Shown here one piece after another: positions 54,281 to 63,508 of a stretch of 64,000 bases of DNA. The position numbers were made by a program, and so were the translations under genes. This stretch comes from Helicobacter_J cappadocius (GTDB lineage Bacteria; Campylobacterota; Campylobacteria; Campylobacterales; Helicobacteraceae). The stretch is from NCBI RefSeq assembly GCF_030686155.1, contig NZ_JAUPEV010000008.1, forward strand, positions 30,084 through 94,083, in the 5' to 3' direction. The notes beneath the pieces are model-generated. The model saw only the letters and a list, made by a program, of their open reading frames with translations. It searched no databases and was not told where the DNA came from. Positions within the stretch are counted from its first letter, which is position 1. Each line of letters begins with the position of its first letter.

Positions 54281-57200
54281 TTATCTTTTATCTTTGATTA
54301 CAAATAAAAGTAGTGAAGGTATCACATATACCGTAATGATAGTGGAAAAAACAAGTCCTCCCACAATCACCGCCCCAAGTCCTCTGTATATCTCGCTTCC
54401 AGAACCAGCAAACAACACAAGTGGCAAAAGTCCAAAAACGCTCGTAAGCATACTCATATAAATTGGAGAAAGCCGACTTTGCGTTGCCTTTATGACCGAT
54501 TCAAAAGCAGGAATTTTATATTCTTTGAAATTAATAAGGGTTTGATAAACAATAAGAATTGCATTATTAACCACACTCCCTACTAGTATAATAAAACCTA
54601 ACATTGTAATCACATCAAGATTTTGAGCCACCAAAAAACGATTGAGCAAATAAAGTCCTATAAGCCCACCTGTAGTAGCAAAAGGAACGGTTAAAATAAT
54701 GATAAAAGGATAGATAAAATTACCATACAAAGCACACAATATCAAATAAGTAATGACAATTGCCAACAAAAACCCACCCAAAAGCTCTCCTTTGAGTTTG
54801 CTAAGCTTTCCAGCACTTCCGCTTAAAAATATATTATCTGTAGTATTTTTTTCAATATCTGGTAAAATAATATTAGATATCTTATCCATAATCTCCTCTA
54901 ATGGTTGACCGCCATAAGAATTAAGAATAATCAAAATATTACGATTTTGTTCAAAATGCCTAATACGAGAAACACCAAGTTCGTTTTTAATTGTTGCTAG
55001 AGAATTCAAAGACAATATCCCTCCATTTGGCGTGTAAATCTGCGAATACAAAATATCTTCAGGAGAAATTTTTGATTTATTTTGATATGTTTTTAATACA
55101 AGATCAACATTTTTTCCATTTTGACTCTTATATTGGGAGATTTTTTTTCCTTCAAGCATCACCTCCACAATAGTGCCAAAACTCCTAACATCCAATCCAT
55201 TAAGTGCCAATGCACGAGAATCTGGATAAAGATTTATCTCGCGATTATTGATCTCAAGTGAAGGAACCGTCCTAACACTAACATCTGAGAGATTTTTTTT
55301 AATTGAATTGACAATTTCTTGAGCTGTATTTAGCAATGAATACAAATCGCTTCCACTCACATTAATATCGATACTCGAACTACCTGAAGCGCTAAAAATC
55401 CCTTGTTGAAGCACAATACCCGTAATATTTGGTATGGAGTCAATAACGCTTTGAGCATAAGGAATAAGTTTTGGTGCATCATCTGGATTTTTTGCACTCA
55501 GATAAAAATACATATTTGTACCTGAACTGATAAAAAAATCTTTAATAACGGGTAAATCTGATGGAGATTTCTGCTCATAGTTATTTGCTTGTAAAAAAGG
55601 TTTAAAATCTTCATAAATTTCTTTAATGATATTATCTTTTTCGCTAAGTGAAAGTCCTGATGGGGGGTTTAGATAGGCGATGATAAAATTTTGAGAACCC
55701 TTGGGAAGATAATCTGTTTTTGGAAATGCCAAAAAACTAAAAATACTACAAATTCCCACAAATATAATAATAGTCAAACTTCTTGAAAGTGTGCTTTGAA
55801 CACAATATTTAAGGATTTTTAACAAAAAAGAAGAAATCCTCTCTCCTATTTTTTCAATAGTATTATTCAATGTAATCAACACATTGATCTTGATCTTAGG
55901 CATTGAAGAGAGTTTTTTAAGCATCAAAAGTGCAAAAGGAGGAATAACAAAAATACACACAAAAAATGAAATAAAAATCGAACTACTTGCAGCAAGTGCA
56001 ATATCTACAAAAAGTTGTCCAGCTTCATCGTTGAGCAACGCGATAGGGATAAAAATAGCGATGGTTGTAATAGTACTTGCAAACAAGGCACCTATGACTT
56101 CTTTTGTGCCTAAAGATGCTGCTTCAAAAAGATTTTTTGTCTTGTCTTTATGTGCAATGATATTAGCCATCACCACAATCGCACTATCAATAATCATGCT
56201 GATAGCAAAAGAAATCCCCGCCAAAGAAACCACATTAAGCGTTCTTCCAAATGCCTCTAATAAGATAAAAGAACCAATCACGCTTACAGGAATAATCAAT
56301 GCAACTACAATTAGAGAAGAAAAATTTCTCAAAAAGAGATATAAAATCAATGTCGCCAAAACAATCCCGATGAGAATATTTTCTTTGACTTGAGAAATCG
56401 AAGATTCTATGTAATTTCTCTGATCTCTCCCCCAATCAATATGAAGATGTTCGCCTTTGATTATTGTATTATTGAGACGATCGGTAAGTTCTTGGACATT
56501 TTTGGTCAGAGATAAAATATTTGCACTAGCTGTAGGACGAATCTGCAATGAAATAACATTATCATTATTGTGAATATTGTAGCCTGTAGTATTTTCATAA
56601 CCCTTCAAAATACTAGCCACATTTTTTAGCAAAATAACCTTATTTCCTTCAGATTTGATAATCGTGTTATAAATAGATGCTATATCTTGGTATTGTCCAA
56701 TAGTAGATATACGATAATTTCGCTGATCAAAATCGATACTTCCTGCTGAAATATTTGTATTTTGTATTTTGATAGCTTGGATCACTTCATCAATAGTGAT
56801 ATTGTTATAAGCAAGTTTTTTTGCATCTAAAATGATCTGTATTTGCTTACTTGTCCCTCCACTTACATACACCTCCCCTACACCATTTAGTCGCTCATAA
56901 TATTTGATGACCTCATCATAAATAAAATTTTTATAATGATTGATGGACTCATTATTTCCTTCTGCAGTTTTTACAAAAAGATACACAGCAATTGGAATAT
57001 TATCTCCTGTAGTTTTAATAATAGGTTTATCTATATCAGGGGGATATCCTCTCACCTCATCTAACTTAGCACTCACATTCAAAAATGCGAGTTTCATATC
57101 CGCATTGATGTCAAATTCAAGATTAATAATACTCATTCCATCGCGAGAAGTAGAAGTCATTGAAGTAAGGTTGGGAATATTTTTGAGATATTTTTCCTGT

Positions 57201-57397
57201 CTATCGGTAATTTCTTTTTCAACTTCATAAGGAGTTGCCCCAGCATAAGAAGTATAAATACTAATTACAGGGCGAGTCACTTGAGGAAGAAGTTGATAAG
57301 GCATTTTTAAAAGTGCTATACTCCCAAAAAGAAGTAAGAAAATTACCCCCACAGAAACGACAACAGGATTTTTTAGACAATATTCAATCAACTTCAT
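54281..57397 (-). CDS. RND efflux transporter (AcrB/HefC-like)
   Basis: A 1038-residue inner-membrane pump of the AcrB superfamily with twelve helices and two large periplasmic loops. The first part includes LPQVTRPVISIYTSYAGATP and the helix-4 region AISMIIDSAIVVMANI. Here the usual Asp-Asp pair of AcrB reads Asp-Ser, a variation seen in some family members. It starts by overlapping the fusion protein's last codons by 4 bases and ends 4 bases before the channel gene. Drug or bile efflux is inferred. Confidence 0.92.
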   Translation of the reverse strand: MKLIEYCLKNPVVVSVGVIFLLLFGSIALLKMPYQLLPQVTRPVISIYTSYAGATPYEVEKEITDRQEKYLKNIPNLTSMTSTSRDGMSIINLEFDINADMKLAFLNVSAKLDEVRGYPPDIDKPIIKTTGDNIPIAVYLFVKTAEGNNESINHYKNFIYDEVIKYYERLNGVGEVYVSGGTSKQIQIILDAKKLAYNNITIDEVIQAIKIQNTNISAGSIDFDQRNYRISTIGQYQDIASIYNTIIKSEGNKVILLKNVASILKGYENTTGYNIHNNDNVISLQIRPTASANILSLTKNVQELTDRLNNTIIKGEHLHIDWGRDQRNYIESSISQVKENILIGIVLATLILYLFLRNFSSLIVVALIIPVSVIGSFILLEAFGRTLNVVSLAGISFAISMIIDSAIVVMANIIAHKDKTKNLFEAASLGTKEVIGALFASTITTIAIFIPIALLNDEAGQLFVDIALAASSSIFISFFVCIFVIPPFALLMLKKLSSMPKIKINVLITLNNTIEKIGERISSFLLKILKYCVQSTLSRSLTIIIFVGICSIFSFLAFPKTDYLPKGSQNFIIAYLNPPSGLSLSEKDNIIKEIYEDFKPFLQANNYEQKSPSDLPVIKDFFISSGTNMYFYLSAKNPDDAPKLIPYAQSVIDSIPNITGIVLQQGIFSASGSSSIDINVSGSDLYSLLNTAQEIVNSIKKNLSDVSVRTVPSLEINNREINLYPDSRALALNGLDVRSFGTIVEVMLEGKKISQYKSQNGKNVDLVLKTYQNKSKISPEDILYSQIYTPNGGILSLNSLATIKNELGVSRIRHFEQNRNILIILNSYGGQPLEEIMDKISNIILPDIEKNTTDNIFLSGSAGKLSKLKGELLGGFLLAIVITYLILCALYGNFIYPFIIILTVPFATTGGLIGLYLLNRFLVAQNLDVITMLGFIILVGSVVNNAILIVYQTLINFKEYKIPAFESVIKATQSRLSPIYMSMLTSVFGLLPLVLFAGSGSEIYRGLGAVIVGGLVFSTIITVYVIPSLLLFVIKDKR

Positions 57398-58428
57398 TTC
57401 TTGCTTTGTCTTTTTTCTTCAATATCGCTACCATTTTGAAGCCTATCTTGACCTCGATAAACAACCCGATCATTTTCTTTGATTTTTCCTCTAATTAGAG
57501 CCTGTGAATCCTGGATTGAAAGCACTTCTACTTTTGTAGCGATGGCTTGATTATTTTTAGATACAAATATCGTAGGAGAACCCAAATAATTAACTATACT
57601 ATCTCTAGGAACGATAAATCCTGAACTTTTTCCATCAATATCAAGCATCGCTTCAGCTGCCATTCCATCCAAAAAACTTCCATCATTTTTTACGCCAATA
57701 TGAACAGGAAATGTCCTTGATCTAATATCAGCTTTTGGAATCAATGCAGAGATTTTTCCTTGATAATGTTTGGAGTTAATAATAAGGCTCACATTTTGCC
57801 CAACTTTGATGTTTTTAGCTATCGAACTAGGTACATCTACTATAACCTCTACATCAGAACTATTAAGAATTTGACAAATAGCCTCACCTGTATTAACCCA
57901 TTCAGCGACATGCACTTTTTGCTCTACAATGATTCCATCAAAAGGTGCGTAGATGGTTTTTTTTGCACGTTCAGCTTGGGATATTTCTAGTTCAGCTTGG
58001 AGTGCTAAGATATTTGCTTCTTGAGATTTGAGCTGATATTCAAGATTTTCATATTCCTGCAATGGAATTGATTGAGTATCTAATAGATTTTTATAACGTT
58101 GAAGGTCTTTTTCCTGCCTTTGTAGGGAATATTGAGCTTGTGTCAGCTTGGCTTGTTTTATTTGAATATCTTTTTGCAACAAATCATCATCAATACTGAG
58201 CAATTTTTGCCCTTTTTTGACTTTTTGTCCTATGCGAAAATAAATCTGTTGTACTACGCCTTGAGATTGTGATGCGATATTGGATATTTCCTTAAAACTC
58301 ACGCTTCCAACAAATGTTTCTTGTTTTTGAAGAGTCCCGCTTTTGATTGGTTTGGTATTGACATAAATAGGTTTTCCATCAAGAAATACAAAAAATACAA
58401 CTATACAAAAAACAAACTTTCTAAACAT
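57394..58428 (-). CDS. RND efflux periplasmic adaptor (membrane fusion protein)
   Basis: A 344-residue adaptor linking the pump to the outer membrane channel. A signal segment (FVFCIVVFFVFLDG) is followed by a lipoyl/barrel-sandwich half (QGVVQQIYFRIGQKVKKGQK), an alpha-helical hairpin at about 75-150, and the second half IYAPFDGIIVEQKVHVAEWV. It shares one base with the stop of the MarR-type gene (TAATG) and overlaps the pump by 4 bases, so the four genes are tightly coupled. Confidence 0.92.
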   Translation of the reverse strand: MFRKFVFCIVVFFVFLDGKPIYVNTKPIKSGTLQKQETFVGSVSFKEISNIASQSQGVVQQIYFRIGQKVKKGQKLLSIDDDLLQKDIQIKQAKLTQAQYSLQRQEKDLQRYKNLLDTQSIPLQEYENLEYQLKSQEANILALQAELEISQAERAKKTIYAPFDGIIVEQKVHVAEWVNTGEAICQILNSSDVEVIVDVPSSIAKNIKVGQNVSLIINSKHYQGKISALIPKADIRSRTFPVHIGVKNDGSFLDGMAAEAMLDIDGKSSGFIVPRDSIVNYLGSPTIFVSKNNQAIATKVEVLSIQDSQALIRGKIKENDRVVYRGQDRLQNGSDIEEKRQSKK

Positions 58429-58859
58429 TACTTCATTACCGCCGTTATTTTGTCTAAAATACTCAAGAGCTGATCTTTTTCCTGAGAGGTAATAGCATTA
58501 TCAAAAACATCTAAAAAAGTTTTCTTATTGTTTTTAACTATTTCTATTTTTTCAAGACCTTCAGGAGTGATACTGACTTTGGTAATACGATTATCTTCTT
58601 TTTCTTGAGATTTTTTGACAAGATTTTTTCTACAAAGGGATTTGATAGTTCGAGAGACTGTACCTTTATCTTTGAGAGTTATATTAGATAAATCAGTGAT
58701 GCTAAACTCTCCAGATTCTTTGAGAATAAAAAGAATGCCTATTTCTTCTGTTCCAATGTTGTATGGACGAAGTCTTGAACAAAAAAAATTTTTTATTTGC
58801 CTAGAAGCTAAAATAATAGAAGGAATAGCTTCTCTTTCTGAGCAATCTTTTTCTTGCAT
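58428..58859 (-). CDS. MarR-family transcriptional regulator
   Basis: A 143-residue winged-helix regulator. The helix-turn-helix and wing regions are visible as FSITDLSNITLKDKGTVSRT and KSQEKEDNRITKVSITPEG. It is the first gene of the efflux operon and shares a base with the adaptor start, so it is most likely the local repressor, released by pump substrates and acting on its own promoter in the 101-base gap before the RNase P RNA gene. Ligand unknown. Confidence 0.9.
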   Translation of the reverse strand: MQEKDCSEREAIPSIILASRQIKNFFCSRLRPYNIGTEEIGILFILKESGEFSITDLSNITLKDKGTVSRTIKSLCRKNLVKKSQEKEDNRITKVSITPEGLEKIEIVKNNKKTFLDVFDNAITSQEKDQLLSILDKITAVMK

Positions 58860-58946
58860 ATACTTGTAAATATCCTTGCTTATTTTGTTTCAATCATATC
58901 ATAAAACTTCTGAAATTTCAGATTGTAGGCTTAAGTTGATTTTGAG

Positions 58947-58952
58947 TATAAT
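58947..58952 (+). promoter_or_regulatory. Promoter of the RNase P RNA gene
   Basis: A perfect TATAAT box nine bases ahead of the mature 5' end fits a strong vegetative promoter for a stable RNA. Confidence 0.75.
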
Positions 58953-58960
58953 CACAAACT

Positions 58961-59271
58961 AGGTGCAATAGGTGGTTGCTCCAAAAATGGAGAGGAAAGT
59001 CCGAGCTACAGAGACAGGATTCCATTTAACGAATGGCTAACGCAAGTTAAGGGAAAGTGCAACAGAAAATAAACCGCCCATTTGGGTAAGGGTGAAATGG
59101 TGGGGCAAGAGCCTACCGGGAGTTGAGCAATCAAATCCGTCAATGTAAACCCAATCCGTAGCAAAAAGAGTATGGTTAAAGTCTCATTTTAGCTCTTTGC
59201 TAGAGGTATATTGTGAAATATATCCCAGATAAATAACCACCCTAGACAGAACTCGGCTTATCGTTGCACCT
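58961..59271 (+). ncRNA. rnpB: RNase P RNA (catalytic subunit of ribonuclease P)
   Basis: This RNA cleaves the 5' leaders of tRNA precursors. The hallmark GAGGAAAGTCCGAGCTAC lies at 58990-59008 (P4 and neighbours), with GGTAAGGGTGAAATGGTGGGG in the middle in spirit of the bacterial type A core and ACAGAACTCGGCTTATCG near the 3' end. The ends pair as AGGTGCA (58961-58967) with TGCACCT (59265-59271), forming helix P1 and defining a length of 311 bases. It lies in the divergent gap right of the MarR gene. Confidence 0.96.
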
Positions 59272-59354
59272 AGAGTAAAAATTTATTCCTCTAATGTTAT
59301 TTTTAGCTTTTTTTGTTTATATTCTTTGTATTAGTTTAAAAAAAGGCAAAACAA

Positions 59355-60575
59355 ATGGATAAAATGGATCAAAAACTTCAAGCACAATATCAAAAAGCAC
59401 TCGATTATCACAAAGGCGGTAAGCTTAGAGTTGAGGCTAAAACATCTTTAAAAAATCAAGAAGACTTATCTCTAGCATATTCTCCAGGTGTTGCAATTCC
59501 TTGCAAAGAAATTCAAAAAGATCCTCTAAAAGCCTATGATTATACTTCTAAGTGTAATTTAGTAGCAGTTATTAGCAATGGCACTGCTGTACTTGGTCTA
59601 GGAGATATTGGAGCACAAGCAAGTAAGCCCGTAATGGAAGGCAAGGCTATTTTGTTCAAGATGTTTGGAGGCATAGATGCCTTTGATATTGAAGTGAATG
59701 AAAAAAACATAGATAAATTTATCGATATAGTAAAAGCGATAGCTCCAACATTTGGGGGCATAAACCTCGAAGATATAAAAGCACCTGAATGCTTTGAAAT
59801 AGAAAGAAGACTGGTTGAAGAACTAGACATTCCTATAATGCATGATGACCAGCATGGAACTGCTATTATTTCAACTGCTGCAATTATCAATGCCTCTAAA
59901 ATCGTTCAAAAACCTATTGAATCTATGCGAGTAGTCATTAGCGGTGCGGGAGCAGCTGCGATTGCTTGTGCAAAAATGTATAAAGCACTAGGCGTGAAAG
60001 AAATTATTATGTTTGATAGCAGAGGCGTTATTCATACAGGTAGAAATGATATTGGAATTATAAAAGCAGAATTTGCCACCTCTAAAGATTATTCATCTTA
60101 TAAAGAAGCTTTAAATGGCTCAGATGTTTTTTTGGGTCTTTCAAAAGCTGACTTGCTTCAAGCAGATGATATTATGGGGATGAATGAAAATCCTCTTATT
60201 TTTGCGATGAGTAATCCCACTCCTGAAATCCTCCCTGAAATCGTCTATGAAGCCAGAAGAGATGCAATTATGGCAACAGGTAGAAGTGATTATCCCAACC
60301 AAATCAACAATGTCTTAGGATTCCCCTATATTTTTAAAGGAGCGATGAGCGTTCGAGCAAAAAAAATCAATGAAGAGATGAAATTTGCTGCAGCTCATGC
60401 ACTCGCAGAACTTGCTAGAGAACCTATAGAACCAGCATTAGATGGCATACATGGCAGAAAACTTGTTTTTGGTAGAGAATATCTTGTACCTTCACCTTTT
60501 GATAGTAGATTAAAAGAAAAAATATCCAAAGCAGTTGCCGATGCAGCGATAAAAAGTGGAGTAGCTAGAATTTGA
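59355..60575 (+). CDS. Malic enzyme, short form (NAD(P)-dependent malate decarboxylase)
   Basis: A 406-residue enzyme converting malate to pyruvate, CO2 and reduced NAD(P). The catalytic Tyr region is LAYSPGVAIPC (Y42), the metal-binding stretch NLEDIKAPECFEIE is near 135-148, HDDQHGTA follows, and the nucleotide fold is VVISGAGAAAIACAKMY. It is the compact form, without the phosphotransacetylase tail of E. coli MaeB. rsmH overlaps its stop. The choice of NAD or NADP cannot be read. It gives a route from the citric acid cycle to pyruvate beside the serine-to-pyruvate route. Confidence 0.94.
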   Translation: MDKMDQKLQAQYQKALDYHKGGKLRVEAKTSLKNQEDLSLAYSPGVAIPCKEIQKDPLKAYDYTSKCNLVAVISNGTAVLGLGDIGAQASKPVMEGKAILFKMFGGIDAFDIEVNEKNIDKFIDIVKAIAPTFGGINLEDIKAPECFEIERRLVEELDIPIMHDDQHGTAIISTAAIINASKIVQKPIESMRVVISGAGAAAIACAKMYKALGVKEIIMFDSRGVIHTGRNDIGIIKAEFATSKDYSSYKEALNGSDVFLGLSKADLLQADDIMGMNENPLIFAMSNPTPEILPEIVYEARRDAIMATGRSDYPNQINNVLGFPYIFKGAMSVRAKKINEEMKFAAAHALAELAREPIEPALDGIHGRKLVFGREYLVPSPFDSRLKEKISKAVADAAIKSGVARI

Positions 60576-61498
60576 ATACTCCCAGTTCTCCTCATATACC
60601 TGTTTTGCTTGAACATGTTTTGGATGTCTTTGGAAATATTTCTAATGGTTTAATAATCGATTATACGCTTGGATTTGGTGGGCATAGCCAAGCACTTTTA
60701 GATCAGAATCAAAATATAAGCATTATCGGCATAGACAAAGACATTCAAGCTAGGGATTTTGCTCAAAAAAGATTAGAGAAATTTAAAGATCGTTTCAGTT
60801 GTATTGCCGGGAGTTTTGGAGAGAAATTTGAAGAAATACTACAATCACAAGGCGATAAAATAAAAGGAGTTTTAGCAGATATTGGAGTGAGTTCCTTGCA
60901 GCTTGATAACAACTCCAGAGGCTTTGGATTCCAATCTGATAATCTTGATATGCGCATGGATACTAGCAAACCACTAGAAGCAAAGACTATCATCAATACT
61001 TACTCAAGCTATGAACTTGAAAGAATATTTAGAGAATATGGCGAGATAAAAGAATACAAAAAAATGGCTTCTTTGATTGTGAATGCCCGCTCAAAACAAC
61101 CCTTTGAATCCGCACAAGATCTAAGCACTTTTCTCCAAAAACATTTCAAAAATCCTCGCATACATCCAGGAACTCTTGCTTTTCAAGCTATTCGTATAGA
61201 GGTAAATGATGAGCTAGGAGAATTGCAAAAACTTTTAAATAGTGCCAGCAAGCTCAAAGGAGCAGTCTTTGGAGTGATTTCTTTTCATTCACTAGAAGAC
61301 AGAATGGTCAAAACAGCCTTCAAAGAATGGTCAAAATCTTGCATTTGTAGTCAAAATAGCTATAAATGCGAATGCGGAAACAACCACTCAAAAGGTGTTA
61401 TAATCACAAAAAAACCTTTGATTGCCTCAAGCGAAGAGATCAAACAAAACCCTCGTGCTAGAAGTGCAAAATTTCGGGCATTTGCTTTTAAGGACTGA
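60572..61498 (+). CDS. rsmH: 16S rRNA (cytosine-1402-N4) methyltransferase
   Basis: A 308-residue SAM-dependent enzyme modifying 16S rRNA in the decoding centre (older name MraW). N-terminal HIPVLLEHVLDVF, SAM motif DYTLGFGGHSQALL, DIGVSSLQLDNNSRGF and C-terminal ISFHSLEDRMVKTAF followed by the RSAKFRAF end are all family-typical. The start is TTG at 60572, overlapping the malic enzyme stop as TTGA. A small FtsL-like gene follows 5 bases later, the classic division-cluster order, though detached from the rest of that cluster. Confidence 0.96.
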   Translation: MNTPSSPHIPVLLEHVLDVFGNISNGLIIDYTLGFGGHSQALLDQNQNISIIGIDKDIQARDFAQKRLEKFKDRFSCIAGSFGEKFEEILQSQGDKIKGVLADIGVSSLQLDNNSRGFGFQSDNLDMRMDTSKPLEAKTIINTYSSYELERIFREYGEIKEYKKMASLIVNARSKQPFESAQDLSTFLQKHFKNPRIHPGTLAFQAIRIEVNDELGELQKLLNSASKLKGAVFGVISFHSLEDRMVKTAFKEWSKSCICSQNSYKCECGNNHSKGVIITKKPLIASSEEIKQNPRARSAKFRAFAFKD

Positions 61499-61503
61499 TA
61501 AAA

Positions 61504-61788
61504 ATGAGAGAATCTATAAGCATCGATAAAAATGAAAAAGAAGAACTATTTTTTGATGATGAAAAAAAGGGTCTGAATATCAACGCCCTATTTTGGGCAT
61601 ATGTAATCTTAGCATTTTCTCTTGTAATCGTGCTTCCAAAAATCTATCTAGCTAGTAATATCTACTACATCAGCCGCGATATTAGCAAACTTCAAACTCA
61701 AGAAAATCTTCTAAAAGAAGAAAACAATCGCCTAGAGCGTGAATTAGAAGATGTAAGATTCAAATATTTGATGATGAATTTAAACTGA
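61504..61788 (+). CDS. FtsL-like small membrane protein
   Basis: A 94-residue protein with one membrane helix (ALFWAYVILAFSLVIVLP), a short charged cytoplasmic head, and an extracytoplasmic coiled coil (DISKLQTQENLLKEENNRLE). This topology, together with the position immediately after rsmH, is that of FtsL, a divisome component. Sequence identity in FtsL is always low, so the call depends on shape and position. AAGGA-like bases precede its ATG. Confidence 0.65.
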   Translation: MRESISIDKNEKEELFFDDEKKGLNINALFWAYVILAFSLVIVLPKIYLASNIYYISRDISKLQTQENLLKEENNRLERELEDVRFKYLMMNLN

Positions 61789-61871
61789 TCTTTTATGTTT
61801 GAAAATTTTTCCGCGATCTAAAAAATTTAGCCTCTGATATTTTTTTAAACTATTTTTTTTAAAAAATTAAA

Positions 61872-61877
61872 TATAAT
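61872..61877 (+). promoter_or_regulatory. -10 box of hsdM
   Basis: TATAAT lies 36 bases ahead of the hsdM ATG, which itself has AAGGG eight bases upstream. The preceding AT-rich region shows no clear -35. Confidence 0.6.
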
Positions 61878-62102
61878 CAACAAAATAATCTACCAAAATC
61901 GAAGGGTTTTATAATGTCTATAGACAACAAAAAAGAACAAGAACGTGCCGCACTACATAAAATGATTTGGGATCTCGCCAACGATTTACGCGGGGCTGTG
62001 AGTGGCTGGGATTTTAAACAGTATATTTTAGGAATCCTCTTTTACCGGTTTATCTCTGAAAACATTAAAGAATATGTAAATAAGGTCGAGCATGAGATGA
62101 GC

Positions 62103-62112
62103 GGGGGGGGGG
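62103..62112 (+). repeat. Poly-G tract (10 G) inside hsdM
   Basis: Ten Gs encode Gly-Gly-Gly in EMSGGGETNS. The present length keeps the frame; 9 or 11 would stop it early. It is a likely slipped-strand switch. Confidence 0.85.
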
Positions 62113-62597
62113 AGACAAACTCGAAATTCGACTACGCTTGTATATCTGATGAATTAGCCATAGAAGGTCGCGATGATATTTTAGAGGCTAAAGGTCTTTT
62201 TATTAAGCCCTCTGAACTTTTTGAAAATGTCTGCAAAAAAGCCAAAACCGATGAGAACCTCAATGTAACCCTCTCCAAAATCTTCAAAAACATCGAAAAT
62301 TCTGCAAATGATACCAAATTTGAAAGCAACATCAAAGGCTTGTTTGACAATATTGATTTCAATAACGAAAATCTACTAGGCAAAACCGTAGCCAAACGAA
62401 ATGAAAGGCTCACAAAAATCCTCGAAGGCATAGCCTCCCTACCACTAGGAAACTACGGGGATAACACTATTGATGTATTTGGTGATGCTTATGAATATCT
62501 GATGACTATGTACGCTGAGAATGCTGGAAAAGTTGGGGGAGAATTTTTCACCCCTCAAGAAGTCTCCGAGCTTTTGGTAGAACTCGCACTCTATGGC

Positions 62598-62604
62598 AAA
62601 AAAA
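62598..62604 (+). repeat. Poly-A tract (7 A) at the hsdM frameshift
   Basis: Seven As sit exactly where the two hsdM frames should join. Eight As would restore the reading GKKKVNKVYDPACGSG. Short A runs slip less than long G runs, so sequencing error must be considered. Confidence 0.8.
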
Positions 62605-63508
62605 GGTAAATAAAGTCTATGATCCTGCCTGTGGTTCAGGCTCACTATTGCTAAAATTCGCAAAAGTTCTAGGAAAAGAAAATGTAAAAAATGGATTTTA
62701 TGGTCAAGAGATCAATCCTTCTACCTACAATCTCTGTCGCATCAATATGTTTTTACACAATATCAATTTTGACAAATTTAACATCGCCTGTGAAGACACC
62801 CTCACTTCACCTCAACACGAAAACGATGAACCATTTGAAGCCATCGTGAGCAATCCCCCTTACTCTGTATCTTGGGCAGGAGATAATAATCCAATCCTCA
62901 TCAACGATCACAGATTTACCCCTGCTGGAGTTCTCGCTCCAAAATCAAAAGCTGATATGGCTTTTGTTATGCATTCTTTATCTTATTTATCCACTGATGG
63001 GGGAGCGGCTATTGTTTGTTTCCCAGGGATAATGTATCGAGGCGGTGCAGAGAAAGAAATCAGAAAATATCTTATTGATAATAACTACGTCGATAGCATC
63101 ATTGCATTGCCTTCTGATCTGTTTTTTGGCACAAGCATCGCGACTTGTATTATGGTGATCAGAAAGAACAAAAACGAAAACAAAACTCTTTTTGTCGATG
63201 CAAGTGAAGAATTCACACGAGGAAGCGCAAAAAACAAGCTCACTTCTAGCAATATAGCCAAAATCTATGATTGTGTGATGAATCGCTCACAAATAGATCA
63301 TTTCAGTAGTTATGTAGAAAATGACTTTATCGCAAAAAATGACTACAATCTCTCTGTCTCCACCTATGTAGCACAAAAAGACACTAGAGAAATCATCGAT
63401 ATAGCCATGCTCAATGCAGAAATCATCAAAATCGTAGAAAGACAAAGCACTCTGCGCAAACAAATCGATAGCATCATCAGCAATCTCAACATAGCCTAGT
63501 CAAATAAA

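Larger units (their letters stand above)
61914..63499 (+). pseudogene. hsdM: Type I restriction-modification methylase HsdM, frameshifted
   Basis: The frame from ATG 61914 covers the HsdM N-terminal domain, passes in frame through 10 Gs at 62103-62112, and reaches GEFFTPQEVSELLVELALYGK before stopping at TAA 62607-62609. With one more A in the 7-A run (62598-62604) it would continue as GKKKVNKVYDPACGSGSLLL, so SAM motif I, the NPPY motif (SNPPYSVSW) and the C-terminal coil lie in another frame to 63499. Restoring 8 As gives a full-length protein of about 528 residues. Slippage in a population, or a base-calling error, could equally explain it. As read, no methylase is made. Confidence 0.85.

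Noticed and set aside
58920..59300. tRNA or tmRNA in the gap before the malic enzyme
   Set aside because: The conserved core and paired ends are those of RNase P RNA; no cloverleaf or tag-peptide frame is seen.
62648..63499. A second, independent methylase gene starting with TTG at 62648
   Set aside because: The start falls inside SAM motif I and has no ribosome site. It is the 3' half of frameshifted hsdM.
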